From Gammaproteobacteria bacterium (lineage in GTDB: Bacteria; Pseudomonadota; Gammaproteobacteria; Pseudomonadales; Azotimanducaceae): a stretch of 64,000 nucleotides of DNA. Positions 8,630 through 17,454 of the stretch are shown piece by piece (position 1 is the stretch's first letter; every line of letters begins with the position of its first letter). The notes under the pieces are model-generated. The model was not told the DNA's origin, made no database searches, and was given only the letters and a program-made list of their open reading frames with translations. The stretch spans positions 159,365 to 223,364 of the forward strand of contig JAJFJZ010000017.1 of the NCBI GenBank assembly GCA_021773565.1. The letters run 5' to 3'. The position numbers and the translations under genes are program-made.

Positions 8630-9886
8630 TTGCCTTTTAACCCGTCTTTTAACGCTTCTGGGAAATCACCGGATTCGCCTGCACCTGCCTGGTATCGTTG
8701 GGTCTTGTTAGCAGCCGTATGGTTGCTTTATGCCGCATTCGGATTGGTTGTCACCAGCCTGGCACCCCTCATTCCCATTATCGAAGCCGACCTTGATCTC
8801 TCCCATGCGGCAATGGGAAGCATTATGGGCGCATGGCAACTGGTATACATATTTTCTGCCATCCCATGTGGATTGATGCTGGACAAGCTCGGGTCTCGCA
8901 AAGCGCTGACGATTGGTGGTTTGTTAATGGCAGCATCGGTTTTGGCCCGGGGGTCTGCTGAAAACTATACCGAACTGCTTCTGGCAGTGATGTTGTTCGG
9001 TCTGGGAGGTCCAATTATCTCTTCCGGCGCTCCAAAGGTAGTCACCCAATGGTTCACAGGATCATCACGCGGTCTGGCAATGGGGATTTATATGACAGGT
9101 CCAGCTATTGGGGGAATTATTTCACTGACAATGACACATTCTGTTCTGCTCCCTGTATTTGATCAGTCCTGGCGGCAAGTCATGACAGTTTGGGCGATGG
9201 TATGCGTTATCGCAGCACTCGCATGGCTAGCCATCTCCAGCATCAAGCTAACATGCTCAGACCGAAGCCCCGAACATAACACGCCCTCTATTCCCCAGCG
9301 CCAGGTTCTCGGAAAACTGATCGGGCAACCAACAGTATTACTGGTTCTGGGCATGAGTGTAGGGGTATTTTTCTTTAATCATGGATTAAATAACTGGTTA
9401 CCCGAATTGTTACGTTCTGGAGGAATGAGCTTACTCGAAGCAGGCTACTGGGCAGCCATTCCCACCGTTATCGGACTTGCAGGTTCACTTCTAATTCCCA
9501 GATTAGCCACTCCGGGCAGACGCTTTCAAATATTACTTACTCTGAGTCTGGTTGCGGCTGGTGCCAGTATCATGCTTCATTTCCAATCAGAACCTTTCTT
9601 GTTTACAGGATTGTTGATGCAAGGGCTTGCCCGATCTTCTCTAATGACGGTACTGATCTTAACGCTTATAGAATTACCCGGCATCGAAGAACGATACGTT
9701 GGTGTAGCGACTGGACTGTTTTTTTCTGCAGCTGAACTGGGTGGAGTTTTGGGTCCACTGTCGATAGGTGTATTGTATGATCTCAGCAGTAATTTCGACA
9801 CCGGACTGGTTTTGTTAACCGGTATTGCACTCGCTTTGGCAATGGGTGCACAAAAGCTCAGGAATCTTGTTACAAAAGCCTCCTGA
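8630..9886 (+). CDS. MFS transporter
   Basis: This 418-residue integral membrane protein has about 12 hydrophobic segments, a GLMLDKLGSRKAL loop between TM2 and TM3 (the MFS signature) and a longer central loop around residue 205-225. It resembles the CynX/NimT and oxalate/formate-type subgroups, but the substrate is not deducible. The start is the TTG at 8630, one base after the phaZ stop; no later ATG would leave TM1 intact. It is probably cotranscribed with phaC-phaZ, so import of a carboxylate is a possible role (inference). Confidence 0.8.
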   Translation: MPFNPSFNASGKSPDSPAPAWYRWVLLAAVWLLYAAFGLVVTSLAPLIPIIEADLDLSHAAMGSIMGAWQLVYIFSAIPCGLMLDKLGSRKALTIGGLLMAASVLARGSAENYTELLLAVMLFGLGGPIISSGAPKVVTQWFTGSSRGLAMGIYMTGPAIGGIISLTMTHSVLLPVFDQSWRQVMTVWAMVCVIAALAWLAISSIKLTCSDRSPEHNTPSIPQRQVLGKLIGQPTVLLVLGMSVGVFFFNHGLNNWLPELLRSGGMSLLEAGYWAAIPTVIGLAGSLLIPRLATPGRRFQILLTLSLVAAGASIMLHFQSEPFLFTGLLMQGLARSSLMTVLILTLIELPGIEERYVGVATGLFFSAAELGGVLGPLSIGVLYDLSSNFDTGLVLLTGIALALAMGAQKLRNLVTKAS

Positions 9887-9918
9887 GCTGTTTAGTGAAA
9901 ATATGCAGGAAAACCTGA

Positions 9919-10578
9919 CTATTCAATGTATTGGGTAGGAATTTCGAACCCTGTCCCCATACCTTCGCGCCACAGTGTACGTATTGCTTGCGTCGAAAGC
10001 GCCCGATCATAAATACGAACGTCATCCAGAACCCCGTCCATGGCGTCTATCACCTGGTTATTTTCGTCGAGGTAACCACCGATGGTAAACGGTGCAGAAG
10101 AAACAGGTATTGTACCCAGAAAGGTCCAGTCCCGGCATATCTCTTCACCATCTACATAAAGGCGCGTTAACCAGCCATCGAACGAGGCAGCAATATGATA
10201 CCAGTGTTCCAGTTCGGCCCGATGCGTTTTGTCCGCATAACACACGCCCCGTCTCTTATTATCGAGCTGTATCTGCCACTTGAATTGCCAGCGGTGAAAA
10301 CCAAGAAAAAGTGTGGGGTAATCAAGGGCCACCAGCGCGGTATTCTGTTCCGTACGGCGATATGCCCACACCGATACCGTTATGTTTGAAGATGTTGAGA
10401 GCAGGGCTTCACTTGCAGGAATTCGGATCATTTCTTCCGGACGTCCGCTCATGTCGAGTACATTGGTGGTATCTGCGGAGGCGTTGAATCGCAACTGCAC
10501 AATTGGACCCTCATGAGAATTGCTATCACATCCTGCAAAAAGGAGTAATCCACAATACAGGAAAATGACTAACCTCAT
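9919..10578 (-). CDS. LamG/concanavalin-like lipoprotein
   Basis: This 219-residue protein carries a lipoprotein signal peptide with lipobox LFAGC (Cys17). The mature part has a laminin-G/concanavalin-type jelly roll, seen as ITVSVWAYRR, HWYHIAASFDGWLTRLYVDGEEI, FTIGGY and GVLDDVRIYDRALS. Such domains usually bind carbohydrate or other ligands. It overlaps the GMC oxidoreductase stop by ATGA, so it belongs to the same operon and is probably membrane-anchored near it. Whether it recruits substrate or anchors the enzyme cannot be told. The position where related dehydrogenase operons often have a cytochrome c is taken by this gene. Confidence 0.8.
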   Translation of the reverse strand: MRLVIFLYCGLLLFAGCDSNSHEGPIVQLRFNASADTTNVLDMSGRPEEMIRIPASEALLSTSSNITVSVWAYRRTEQNTALVALDYPTLFLGFHRWQFKWQIQLDNKRRGVCYADKTHRAELEHWYHIAASFDGWLTRLYVDGEEICRDWTFLGTIPVSSAPFTIGGYLDENNQVIDAMDGVLDDVRIYDRALSTQAIRTLWREGMGTGFEIPTQYIE

Positions 10579-12134
10579 CTGCCTGCCTGTTTGGTTTTAA
10601 CATGTAGAAAATCGGCCAAACGCAGGGCTAATGCTACGATGGTCAACGTTGGGGGAGCATATCCTCCTGTTGGAAACACTGAACTGCCCGCCACGTACAG
10701 ATTGTCTATTTCATGCATCTTGCAATCGCCATCAACAACCCCGTTTGCAGAATTTTCACTCATGCGTGTGGTCCCCATATGGTGACAGCCTGCCCAGATA
10801 GGGTCCGGCCACTCATCCGTACGCAGCCACTCCGCTATCTGGATTCTTCCTATCCCGAGCCGAGCCATCTCCTCACCGATACGCTGGGTGCTGATTAGCA
10901 TGGATCGCTTGTCTTCGTCTGTCAGACGCCAATCTACGCTCAGTTTGCGCATCCCGAACTGGTCTTGCGCATCAACAAGCGTCACCCGACTGTCCGGATT
11001 TGGCATTTGTTCGCTTCGCATGCGCAACTGTACCCCGCTTATGCGCTCATCCTCCGCGCGCCAGACATCCTCTGCCAATCCGTCCAGATCGCCAAGCACA
11101 CGCATGACTTTTTGATCCAGATTAGTCGGCCAGTTCATGGCGGCGGCATCCCGCCAGATGCCCCTAAGCGTTTGATAGCCCTCCCCCATGGCGACAAGAT
11201 CCGAATCAAAATCAAACGCGCCATTGAGCAATTTGAATTGGCTCTGCAGTTGTTTGCCTACAGCAAGGAATGGTCGAGTTTTGCTGTTGCCGAAAGAGCG
11301 CCTTCTGAATAGTTTCGCCAAACGCACCGGCTCATTGGTCAAGATGCGTGCAACTTTGTGTTCAGGATGCTGCATAAAGAATCGTCCAACACAATCTGAT
11401 CCGTTGCCAAGCCCGCGTTTATTGTGATCCGAGTTTGCCAGCAACAATCGGGCATTTTCCAGTCCGCCACAGGCAAGAACATAAGCACCTGCGTTTACAA
11501 CACCCTCGCGGCCGTCAAGACTTGAAATACAAAAGGCTTCTATACGGGTGGCCTCTTCTGCCGTAAGGATTCGGGTCAGGTTTGCATGAAGCACCACATC
11601 CACAAACCGTGAGCCACGCAATATGTCTCCATAAGCATCACCGAACCGCGTAGGTGGAGAGTAAACCCAATTACGTTCCCATAACCTGGCAGGATCGAAT
11701 TCCGGTAAATGGTTTAGCGGTGGCGATGAGAAGTCTCCCAGTTCCCCAAGCTGACATATCCCGGATGCTTGTTTGTAGTAGCTATCCAGATCGGATCGTT
11801 TGATGGGCCAGCCGCTAAACGCCACCCATTCTCTAACATGGAAATCAATTTCTTCAAGGCGGGCACACCATCCTTCCCAATGGTTGGTAGTGCCACCAAA
11901 ATAGCGCAATCTGCATCCTGCAGGACCGACGCGTTCCCGTCCCGTACTCTCGCCCTTATAAAGCGCCTGGCTATGCGCATCAAATTCGGTACCACCTGCT
12001 TCAAGCAGGCAAACCCGTGCCCCTTTTTCAGCCAGTCGCATAGCCATCGTAATGCCTGCAGCTCCGGCACCCGCAATACAGACGTCATAACGGGGAGCCA
12101 GAGCGTTTCCAGTTTTACTAAAGTCGAGAAACAT
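10575..12134 (-). CDS. GMC-family flavin oxidoreductase (dehydrogenase large subunit)
   Basis: This 519-residue FAD enzyme shows the N-terminal dinucleotide fold CIAGAGAAGITMAMRLAEKG, then LLEAGG, GGTTNHWEGW, and a C-terminal GCHHMGTTRMS, NLYVAGSSVFPTGGYAPPTLT block containing the catalytic His region. Family members oxidise alcohol groups of sugars, sterols or choline-like molecules. The organisation with a small Tat-type partner resembles fructose/gluconate dehydrogenase large subunits. It overlaps the upstream small gene by 17 bp and the downstream LamG gene by 4 bp. It has no export signal of its own, so it may ride out on the partner subunit's Tat signal. Substrate unknown. Confidence 0.85.
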   Translation of the reverse strand: MFLDFSKTGNALAPRYDVCIAGAGAAGITMAMRLAEKGARVCLLEAGGTEFDAHSQALYKGESTGRERVGPAGCRLRYFGGTTNHWEGWCARLEEIDFHVREWVAFSGWPIKRSDLDSYYKQASGICQLGELGDFSSPPLNHLPEFDPARLWERNWVYSPPTRFGDAYGDILRGSRFVDVVLHANLTRILTAEEATRIEAFCISSLDGREGVVNAGAYVLACGGLENARLLLANSDHNKRGLGNGSDCVGRFFMQHPEHKVARILTNEPVRLAKLFRRRSFGNSKTRPFLAVGKQLQSQFKLLNGAFDFDSDLVAMGEGYQTLRGIWRDAAAMNWPTNLDQKVMRVLGDLDGLAEDVWRAEDERISGVQLRMRSEQMPNPDSRVTLVDAQDQFGMRKLSVDWRLTDEDKRSMLISTQRIGEEMARLGIGRIQIAEWLRTDEWPDPIWAGCHHMGTTRMSENSANGVVDGDCKMHEIDNLYVAGSSVFPTGGYAPPTLTIVALALRLADFLHVKTKQAGR

Positions 12135-12486
12135 GGCTTATACCCAGAGCAACAAGCGCGCAAAGTGCTGCCTCGCCGCGAGCCAGCAGCCAGCCCTCAA
12201 CAATAACGGTACGAGATGCGTAAAAATCGTCCCGAATCCGCCTTCGAAGCATCCACTCCAACCCATCAGCCGATGAACTGGTTCCAAGCCCTAAATCCAG
12301 TTTGAGTGTACGTTCATTGAGATGCCGATGGGATTGTAAATAGCTGCGCCCCACGATTCGTGCTGCTTCCACATCAGGAACAAGCCTGGACAGCTCCAGA
12401 TTACTATTACTATCTCCCGCAATTACGCGAGTCCAGGGCACAAGAAAACCAGAGGCAAGCAGGTGAGAAAACCGTCTACGATCCAT
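12118..12486 (-). CDS. Small Tat-signal protein, probable GMC dehydrogenase small subunit
   Basis: This 122-residue protein begins MDRRRFSHLLASGFLVPW, a twin-arginine-like signal (RRRF followed by a hydrophobic stretch). The remainder is helical and has no recognised motif. Size, signal and overlap with the GMC gene match the pattern of gluconate/fructose dehydrogenase small subunits (subunit-3 family), which chaperone and export the flavoprotein. This assignment is from context, not from clear sequence similarity. It is the first gene of the operon. Confidence 0.6.
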   Translation of the reverse strand: MDRRRFSHLLASGFLVPWTRVIAGDSNSNLELSRLVPDVEAARIVGRSYLQSHRHLNERTLKLDLGLGTSSSADGLEWMLRRRIRDDFYASRTVIVEGWLLARGEAALCALVALGISHVSRL

Positions 12487-12693
12487 CAGCTGCAGGTTCC
12501 ATGCAATAAGGCGAATGTTGTATCTGCCGGGTTCATCCAGGCATCACATCATGCTTGAGATAAAATTGCTATTATGACAATAGTGGTATTTGTGAGGAAT
12601 ATGTGTGTGAAGCAGACGCACAGACCAGCATAACAACGATTGACTCGCCGTCGCAGATAACAAAAAATGGCTTTTACACACTTACGAGATAGC

Positions 12694-12769
12694 TGGTGGG
12701 TCGTGTGAGGCTCGAACTCACGACCATCGGATTAAAAGTCCGGTGCTCTACCAACTGAGCTAACGACCC
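12694..12769 (-). tRNA. tRNA-Lys (anticodon UUU)
   Basis: The reverse complement folds as a full 76-nt tRNA with encoded CCA. The acceptor arm GGGTCGT pairs with ACGACCC, the D arm has AGCTCAGTTGGTAGAGC, and the anticodon loop CTTTTAA carries TTT. The T arm has GTTCGAGC. It closely resembles E. coli tRNA-Lys. A promoter-like sequence lies just upstream at 12797-12824. Confidence 0.96.
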
Positions 12770-12796
12770 AGATATCGGCTACAAAAAGAGGCGCAT

Positions 12797-12824
12797 AGTT
12801 TAGCGGCGCAAATTTAAAAAACAA
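12797..12824 (-). promoter_or_regulatory. Candidate tRNA-Lys promoter
   Basis: On the minus strand TTGTTT (12824-12819) and TAAACT (12802-12797) are separated by 16 bp. They are followed by a GC-rich discriminator (ATGCGCC), typical of stringently controlled stable-RNA promoters. The predicted start lies about 20 nt before the mature tRNA 5' end. It lies just upstream of the + strand hydrolase gene at 12834. Confidence 0.45.
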
Positions 12825-12833
12825 GACATCAAC

Positions 12834-13784
12834 ATGAAATCCATTAAGCGAACCCTTACAACAATCTTTTGTGGGCTAATACTTCTGATGCTAGGGGTAT
12901 GGTTAATTCTGCCAGCGATATACAACAATGAACACCAAACTCTGGATGCCGATGCAAGAGCAATGGCACCGGGACAATTCATCCACATCACCAGAGGCTT
13001 TACACACTACCAAAAATCGGGGCCAGATGATGGGCCTGTGGTACTGTTGGTGCATGGTTTTAGTGTACCTGCCTATATTTGGGAGCCTACATCCCAAATG
13101 TTGAGCCAGGCGGGTTATCGGGTAGTAAGATTTGATCTGTTTGGTCGGGGTTATTCCGATCGGCCTGATGCCACCTACAACGGAGAATTATTCGAGCAGC
13201 AACTGTCTGATCTGATCGAGCAACTGCAATTAACCACCCCTCTTGACGTATTTGGCCTCTCCATGGGAGGCGCCATCGCTACCAATTTCGCAGCGCATCA
13301 ACCGGAAAAGGTCCGCAGATTGGTCTTACTTGATCCCTCACACAAAAAAAGAGAAAACCGCAGCATCATGGATCTTCCTGTAATTGGAGAGTTTTTGATG
13401 GATGTGGTTTTCGCACCCGGCTTTGCTGAAGGGCAAAGCACAGATTTTGTGGAGCCTGAACGTTTTCCCGGTTGGCCGGACAAGTTTCGGGTTCAGATGC
13501 AGTACAAGGGATTTAAAGCAGCCATTCTCTCAACCATGAGAAATTACTTTCACGAAGATATCGCCGCAGCATACGCAGAGGTCGGAAAGCTCAACAAGCC
13601 CGTGTTACTCATCTGGGGAACAGAAGATGCCACCATTCCCTTCAGTGAGAGTGAAGGGGTGCGCCAAACCCTAAATGCTGAATTTCTTGGCGTGGAAAAA
13701 GCTGGACATCTCCCGCATTACGAACGACCCGAAATAGTAAATCCGGTTATTCTTGAATTTCTTGCGCGAGGCGATAAAAACTAG
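12834..13784 (+). CDS. Alpha/beta hydrolase with N-terminal membrane anchor
   Basis: This 316-residue protein begins with one hydrophobic segment (about residues 8-30, CGLILLMLGVWLILPAIY) serving as anchor or uncleaved signal. The hydrolase fold follows: VVLLVHGF with oxyanion-hole region, FDLFGRGYSDRP, the elbow GLSMGG (nucleophile Ser), LIWGTEDATIP (acid) and KAGHLPHYERP (His). The substrate is unknown; it resembles esterases and lipases in the MenH/2-hydroxymuconate hydrolase group. Its stop overlaps that of cpoB on the opposite strand (shared CTAG), so the two are convergent with no terminator space. Confidence 0.8.
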   Translation: MKSIKRTLTTIFCGLILLMLGVWLILPAIYNNEHQTLDADARAMAPGQFIHITRGFTHYQKSGPDDGPVVLLVHGFSVPAYIWEPTSQMLSQAGYRVVRFDLFGRGYSDRPDATYNGELFEQQLSDLIEQLQLTTPLDVFGLSMGGAIATNFAAHQPEKVRRLVLLDPSHKKRENRSIMDLPVIGEFLMDVVFAPGFAEGQSTDFVEPERFPGWPDKFRVQMQYKGFKAAILSTMRNYFHEDIAAAYAEVGKLNKPVLLIWGTEDATIPFSESEGVRQTLNAEFLGVEKAGHLPHYERPEIVNPVILEFLARGDKN

Positions 13785-14731
13785 GGTAGATCAGCCAGAT
13801 ATGATTTCGCCAATCGCGCCGATGCACTAGCCGGGTATTGGGAGGTAACCTGGTTCAGGTATTGACGCGCTCGAATTAAATCACCCAGACGATGATAAAC
13901 TACCCCCAGTTTATACAGCGAGTCGGGTACCTTGGGATGATCCGGAAACAGGTTTACCACCTGTACAAATGACTGCCTGGACCTCTCTATATCCGGGCTT
14001 TCAAGCGCCAGGTACAGTTCTCCCAGCCAATAAAAAGCATTGCCGGTATAAGCACCGTTAGGATAATCATTTACCAGCTTGGTAAATCCATCAATGGCTG
14101 CCTGATATTGTTTTTCCCGGGTTAGGGCAAAAGCCAGGTTATAATCGCGTGATTCAGGGTCTGCTCCCGCAGCGGCAGCAACATCGGATGTAGTTGGGCC
14201 CAAATTTGTATTAGAAGAAAAAGAAGCGGGCGCAGGAGTGTCTGAATCAGCTACCTTACGATTCGTCTGACTTAGTCGACGATCAATATCCAGATACTGG
14301 TCTTTTTGTTCTCTTTCCAGGCGACTCAATTGATGTGCCTGTTCTTCGAGCAAACCCCTGAGCTCACGAACTTCCTGTTCCAGAACCTGTACCTTGTAAA
14401 ACAGCTGGGAATTTCCGGAGGCTCCACTTGCAGTAGAAGGACCGGATTCAACAGGCCGAAAAACCGGCCGCTCAATTGAATCACGCTCTACGCTATCAGG
14501 GGGGAAACTGTTATTTGGGCCAGTGGCGTTTTGCCTGCCACCAAACGGTACTCTCAAGTCATTACTGTATGTCTCCTGCACCTCACCAACCTCAGCCTGG
14601 GATGTAGCAGTAGGGCTGGTAGTGGATTGATCTTCCACAGGCGCCTGTTCTGCAGCGGCCTGTGTCGTATTACCAACACAGGCGAACAGGCTTATGAGAA
14701 TCGTTACCACGTAGTGCAAAACAACTTTCAT
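13781..14731 (-). CDS. cpoB: Tol-Pal system coordinator CpoB (YbgF)
   Basis: This periplasmic protein has a signal peptide (MKVVLHYVVTILISLFAC...TQAAA), a low-complexity linker, and a coiled-coil trimerisation segment (YKVQVLEQEVRELRGLLEEQ). The C-terminal TPR repeats include YNLAFALTREKQYQAAIDGF, GNAFYWLGELYLAL and LYKLGVVYHRLGDLIRARQYL. CpoB links outer-membrane constriction with peptidoglycan synthesis during division. The ATG at 14731 gives 316 aa; a GTG at 14740 is an alternative with a slightly better AAGA upstream. It follows pal after an unusual 23-bp repeat array. Confidence 0.9.
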   Translation of the reverse strand: MKVVLHYVVTILISLFACVGNTTQAAAEQAPVEDQSTTSPTATSQAEVGEVQETYSNDLRVPFGGRQNATGPNNSFPPDSVERDSIERPVFRPVESGPSTASGASGNSQLFYKVQVLEQEVRELRGLLEEQAHQLSRLEREQKDQYLDIDRRLSQTNRKVADSDTPAPASFSSNTNLGPTTSDVAAAAGADPESRDYNLAFALTREKQYQAAIDGFTKLVNDYPNGAYTGNAFYWLGELYLALESPDIERSRQSFVQVVNLFPDHPKVPDSLYKLGVVYHRLGDLIRARQYLNQVTSQYPASASARLAKSYLADLP

Positions 14732-14748
14732 AGAAATCACATTTTCTT

Positions 14749-14861
14749 AAGAGCCGCTCATGGCTGTTTACAAGAGCCGCTCATGGCTGTTTACAAGAAC
14801 CGCTCATGGCTGTTTACAAGAGCCGCTCATGGCTGTTTACAAGAACCACTCATGGCTGTTA
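14749..14861. repeat. 23-bp tandem repeat array, five units, between pal and cpoB
   Basis: On the minus strand the unit is TAAACAGCCATGAGCGGCTCTTG in overall composition (given here as 23 bp: TAAACAGCCATG then AGCGGCTCTTG). There are five copies with one to three changes each. The first copy contains the pal stop codon. Each copy has a short inverted repeat AGCC(N6)GGCT. Each also has an ATG opening an 8-codon mini-frame whose TGA overlaps the next copy's ATG (ATGA); the last one ends TAA after four codons, just before cpoB. The unit length is not a multiple of three, so the array is not protein-coding in one frame. Confidence 0.9.
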
Positions 14862-15395
14862 GCGATAAATCATCTCTGCTCGACGGTTACGCGCCCATGA
14901 TCCTTCCGAGTGACCAGCATCCACCGGTTTTTCTTCACCGTAACTTACGATTTCAATTTGCGAGCGATTAACGCCAGAACTGGTCAAAAAGCTTGCCACA
15001 GTATCGCCGCGCCGTTCACCTAAAGCCAGGTTGTACTCTCTGGTGCCACGTTCGTCGCAATGCCCTTCGAGTAATACACTTCTGTCTCTGTTTCCGCGCA
15101 GAAAACTGGCATGCAGTTCCAGTGCTGCCAGATCTGATGCAGATAAGGTAGCCCGGTCAAACTCAAAATAAAATGTTCTGGCCAATGGATTCCCGGTATT
15201 CGGGTTCAGGGGATTACCCATGCTATCCACAGATTTTGGAACTTCAACCACGTCAATCGGCGCAGGCGCTTCTGTCTGTGTATTTTCTCCGGGAGTTGGG
15301 GCCGGTTCACTGGTAGTCGATTTACTGGCACAACCTGCCAGAATAAGGCCTGCCAAAATCAAGCCTAAAGTGTTGCGTAACCATTGCTGTTGCAT
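14859..15395 (-). CDS. pal: Peptidoglycan-associated lipoprotein Pal
   Basis: This 178-residue outer-membrane lipoprotein has lipobox ILAGC (Cys22) and a Pro/Thr-rich linker. Its C-terminal OmpA-like peptidoglycan-binding domain shows YFEFDRATLSASDL, LEGHCDERGTREYNLALGERR and VSYGEEKPVD. It anchors the outer membrane to peptidoglycan and partners TolB. The ATG at 15395 is chosen over 15410 because GGAG lies seven bases before it, inside the longer frame. The stop codon is the start of the 23-bp repeat array. Confidence 0.95.
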   Translation of the reverse strand: MQQQWLRNTLGLILAGLILAGCASKSTTSEPAPTPGENTQTEAPAPIDVVEVPKSVDSMGNPLNPNTGNPLARTFYFEFDRATLSASDLAALELHASFLRGNRDRSVLLEGHCDERGTREYNLALGERRGDTVASFLTSSGVNRSQIEIVSYGEEKPVDAGHSEGSWARNRRAEMIYR

Positions 15396-15431
15396 TTTTT
15401 TCTCCTGCATTAGCTCATTTCCATTAACTTT

Positions 15432-16751
15432 CTACAAATCTGTGCTGTTTAACACAGATTTCAAATAGGGAGACCACGCTGGCTCTCTAACATCACCCAA
15501 AGACGACGGTAAGCGATATTTCACTTTTCCGTCTATGGACACCACGGCTAGTATACCCTGCCCCTTGTCCTGAGTCGCATAAATTAACATCGCTCCGTTG
15601 GGCGCTATCGATGGTGATTCGTTCATATCAGTTTGCGTAAGCACCATAATTCGATCCCGTTCGAGATCCTGTAGCGCAATATGGTAAACACCATTCGATC
15701 TGTGTACATAAATCAAATGCTTTCCATCCGGCAACAGACGCGCTCGCGCATTATAGTCACCTACAAATGTCAGTCTATCGGTAATGCCATTGGACAGGTT
15801 AATTTGGTAAATTTGTGGTCTTCCACCCCTGTCGGACGTAAAAATCAGACTATTACCATCTGGCGTCCAGGCCGGTTCAGTATCGATGGCGTGGTGGCGG
15901 GTTACCCTCTGTAACTTGGATGAAGCTATATTGCGTATATAAATCTCGGGATTTCCATCCCGTGATAACACTAACGCCAGTCTTCTACCATCCGGAGACC
16001 ATACTGGTGCGCTGTTCAAACCCGGGTAACTGGCCAATTGTCGCCTGATATTTGTGTACACATTGTGTAGGTAGATAACCGGACGACCGGACTCAAAAGA
16101 CACATAGGCTACCTGGCTTCCGTCCGGAGACCAGTTTGCAGACAGTATCGGCTCAGTTGAGGTCAATAGTGTTTTAACCCGCTCTCCGTCGGTATCAGCA
16201 AGCTGCAGTTTAAATTCACTACTGTTGGTACCAAGATCCTGTGCAAGCACATAAATCATCTTGGTGCTAAACGCACCCCGCACATCAGTAATTTTCAAAT
16301 ACGCATTGTCGGAAATTTCGTGTGCAATATCCCGTATCTGCTCGGGTTTACCGACCACCCGGCGTGATAACAACCGCCGCTCATTTATGACGTCATACAA
16401 ATGATATTCAACAGACAGGTCACCATTAAATTCCTGTTGTACTCGCCCGATAATTAGATACTCGGCCTTTAGTATTTTCCAATCCCTGAAAAACACCTTT
16501 TCGGGACTGTCGGGAAGGCTCAGCATATTATCTTCAGACATTGGAGCAAACTGACCACTTCGCGCAAGGTCAAACGCAACAATTCCGCTAATGTCCTGGT
16601 CGATTTCAATATTCAGGCTTTGACCAAAAGGAACCACAGCAATTTTTTTGGGGTTATCCCTTCCCTGGTCAATTTCTATGGCTAGTGCAGCCAACAAACC
16701 TTGTGCAGCAAAAAACAGTAGTACAGCCAACAAACTACGCAACAACATCAC
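15432..16751 (-). CDS. tolB: Tol-Pal system protein TolB
   Basis: This 439-residue periplasmic protein has a signal peptide (LLRSLLAVLLFFAAQGLLA). An N-terminal domain is followed by a C-terminal beta-propeller with repeated SPDG/TPDG blades (ANWSPDGSQVAYVSF, PVWSPDGRRLALVL, PAWTPDGNSLIFTSD). It shuttles between TolA and Pal. It overlaps tolA by four bases and precedes pal by 36 bp. Confidence 0.95.
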   Translation of the reverse strand: MMLLRSLLAVLLFFAAQGLLAALAIEIDQGRDNPKKIAVVPFGQSLNIEIDQDISGIVAFDLARSGQFAPMSEDNMLSLPDSPEKVFFRDWKILKAEYLIIGRVQQEFNGDLSVEYHLYDVINERRLLSRRVVGKPEQIRDIAHEISDNAYLKITDVRGAFSTKMIYVLAQDLGTNSSEFKLQLADTDGERVKTLLTSTEPILSANWSPDGSQVAYVSFESGRPVIYLHNVYTNIRRQLASYPGLNSAPVWSPDGRRLALVLSRDGNPEIYIRNIASSKLQRVTRHHAIDTEPAWTPDGNSLIFTSDRGGRPQIYQINLSNGITDRLTFVGDYNARARLLPDGKHLIYVHRSNGVYHIALQDLERDRIMVLTQTDMNESPSIAPNGAMLIYATQDKGQGILAVVSIDGKVKYRLPSSLGDVREPAWSPYLKSVLNSTDL

Positions 16752-17452
16752 CTTAACAAATCCTCTGGTTTAAATATCACTGGGAAACTACGAAAATTTT
16801 CTTCAAAAACACGTGACTCCTGGGGTACCTCAAATTTGCCAGCTTTGCGCACGGCAGCTTCTGCGGATCGATCAAAAGCCAGATTGCCACTCGATTCTGT
16901 TACCACAACCTGGGCTACGTCTCCCGTGGGAACAAGATTTACCTGCAGGGTAGCACGCATACCGTTTCGTGCACTGGGCGGACGGGACCAGTTAGCCACA
17001 ATGAGCTCATAGATCCCCTGAATGTACGACTTTGCGAGCGCATCATCTTCATTTTCAACAATCTCTCTGGACTCATCGTTCAGCGCAACTTCGAATGAGC
17101 TGCTGACCAGTTGTCGAAGACGTTCTGCGCGTTCCTGCTCTGCTTTGCGTTTAGCGTCCTGCTCAGCCAGCAATTTTTGATCGACTTCTTTTTTTTTCTC
17201 AACGACCTTGGGAGGCGGTTTTTTATCTACCGGTTCGGCAGCTGGTTTTTGAATCTGCGGCGGCGGCGTTTTCTTAACTGGCTTTGATTCAGGTTTTAAC
17301 TGTATCAATTCGGTTTTTATGATTTTGGGTTTTACCAGTATGGTTGGCGCAGGTTGTGCTTCCCAACCAGCAAACAGGGCCAGACCAATCAGCGCGTGCA
17401 AAAAAAGCGCCATTAACAGGGGTAAGCTATAATTTCGAATCCAGGCCAGCAT
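16748..17452 (-). CDS. tolA: Tol-Pal system protein TolA (short form)
   Basis: This 234-residue protein has one N-terminal membrane helix (LPLLMALFLHALIGLALFAG) and a Pro/Lys-rich stretch (KKTPPPQIQKPAAEP). A charged helical segment (KRKAEQERAERLRQL) leads to a TonB/TolA-like C-terminal domain (WSRPPSARNGMRATLQVNLVP, FDRSAEAAVRKAG). It spans the periplasm and transmits proton-motive-force energy from TolQR. It is much shorter than E. coli TolA (421 aa) mainly in the central helix, as in several other gammaproteobacteria. Confidence 0.9.
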   Translation of the reverse strand: MLAWIRNYSLPLLMALFLHALIGLALFAGWEAQPAPTILVKPKIIKTELIQLKPESKPVKKTPPPQIQKPAAEPVDKKPPPKVVEKKKEVDQKLLAEQDAKRKAEQERAERLRQLVSSSFEVALNDESREIVENEDDALAKSYIQGIYELIVANWSRPPSARNGMRATLQVNLVPTGDVAQVVVTESSGNLAFDRSAEAAVRKAGKFEVPQESRVFEENFRSFPVIFKPEDLLR

Positions 17453-17454
17453 GC

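Noticed and set aside
9890..9918. Small dyad CAGG-AAAA-CCTG between convergent genes
   Set aside because: Stem of four bases without a T tract; not convincing as a terminator.
11714..12163. Frames on both strands within the GMC gene
   Set aside because: Shadows; the GMC reading frame is supported by conserved FAD motifs.
14749..14861. Possible CRISPR array
   Set aside because: Units of 23 bp are directly joined with no unique spacers, and no cas gene is nearby.
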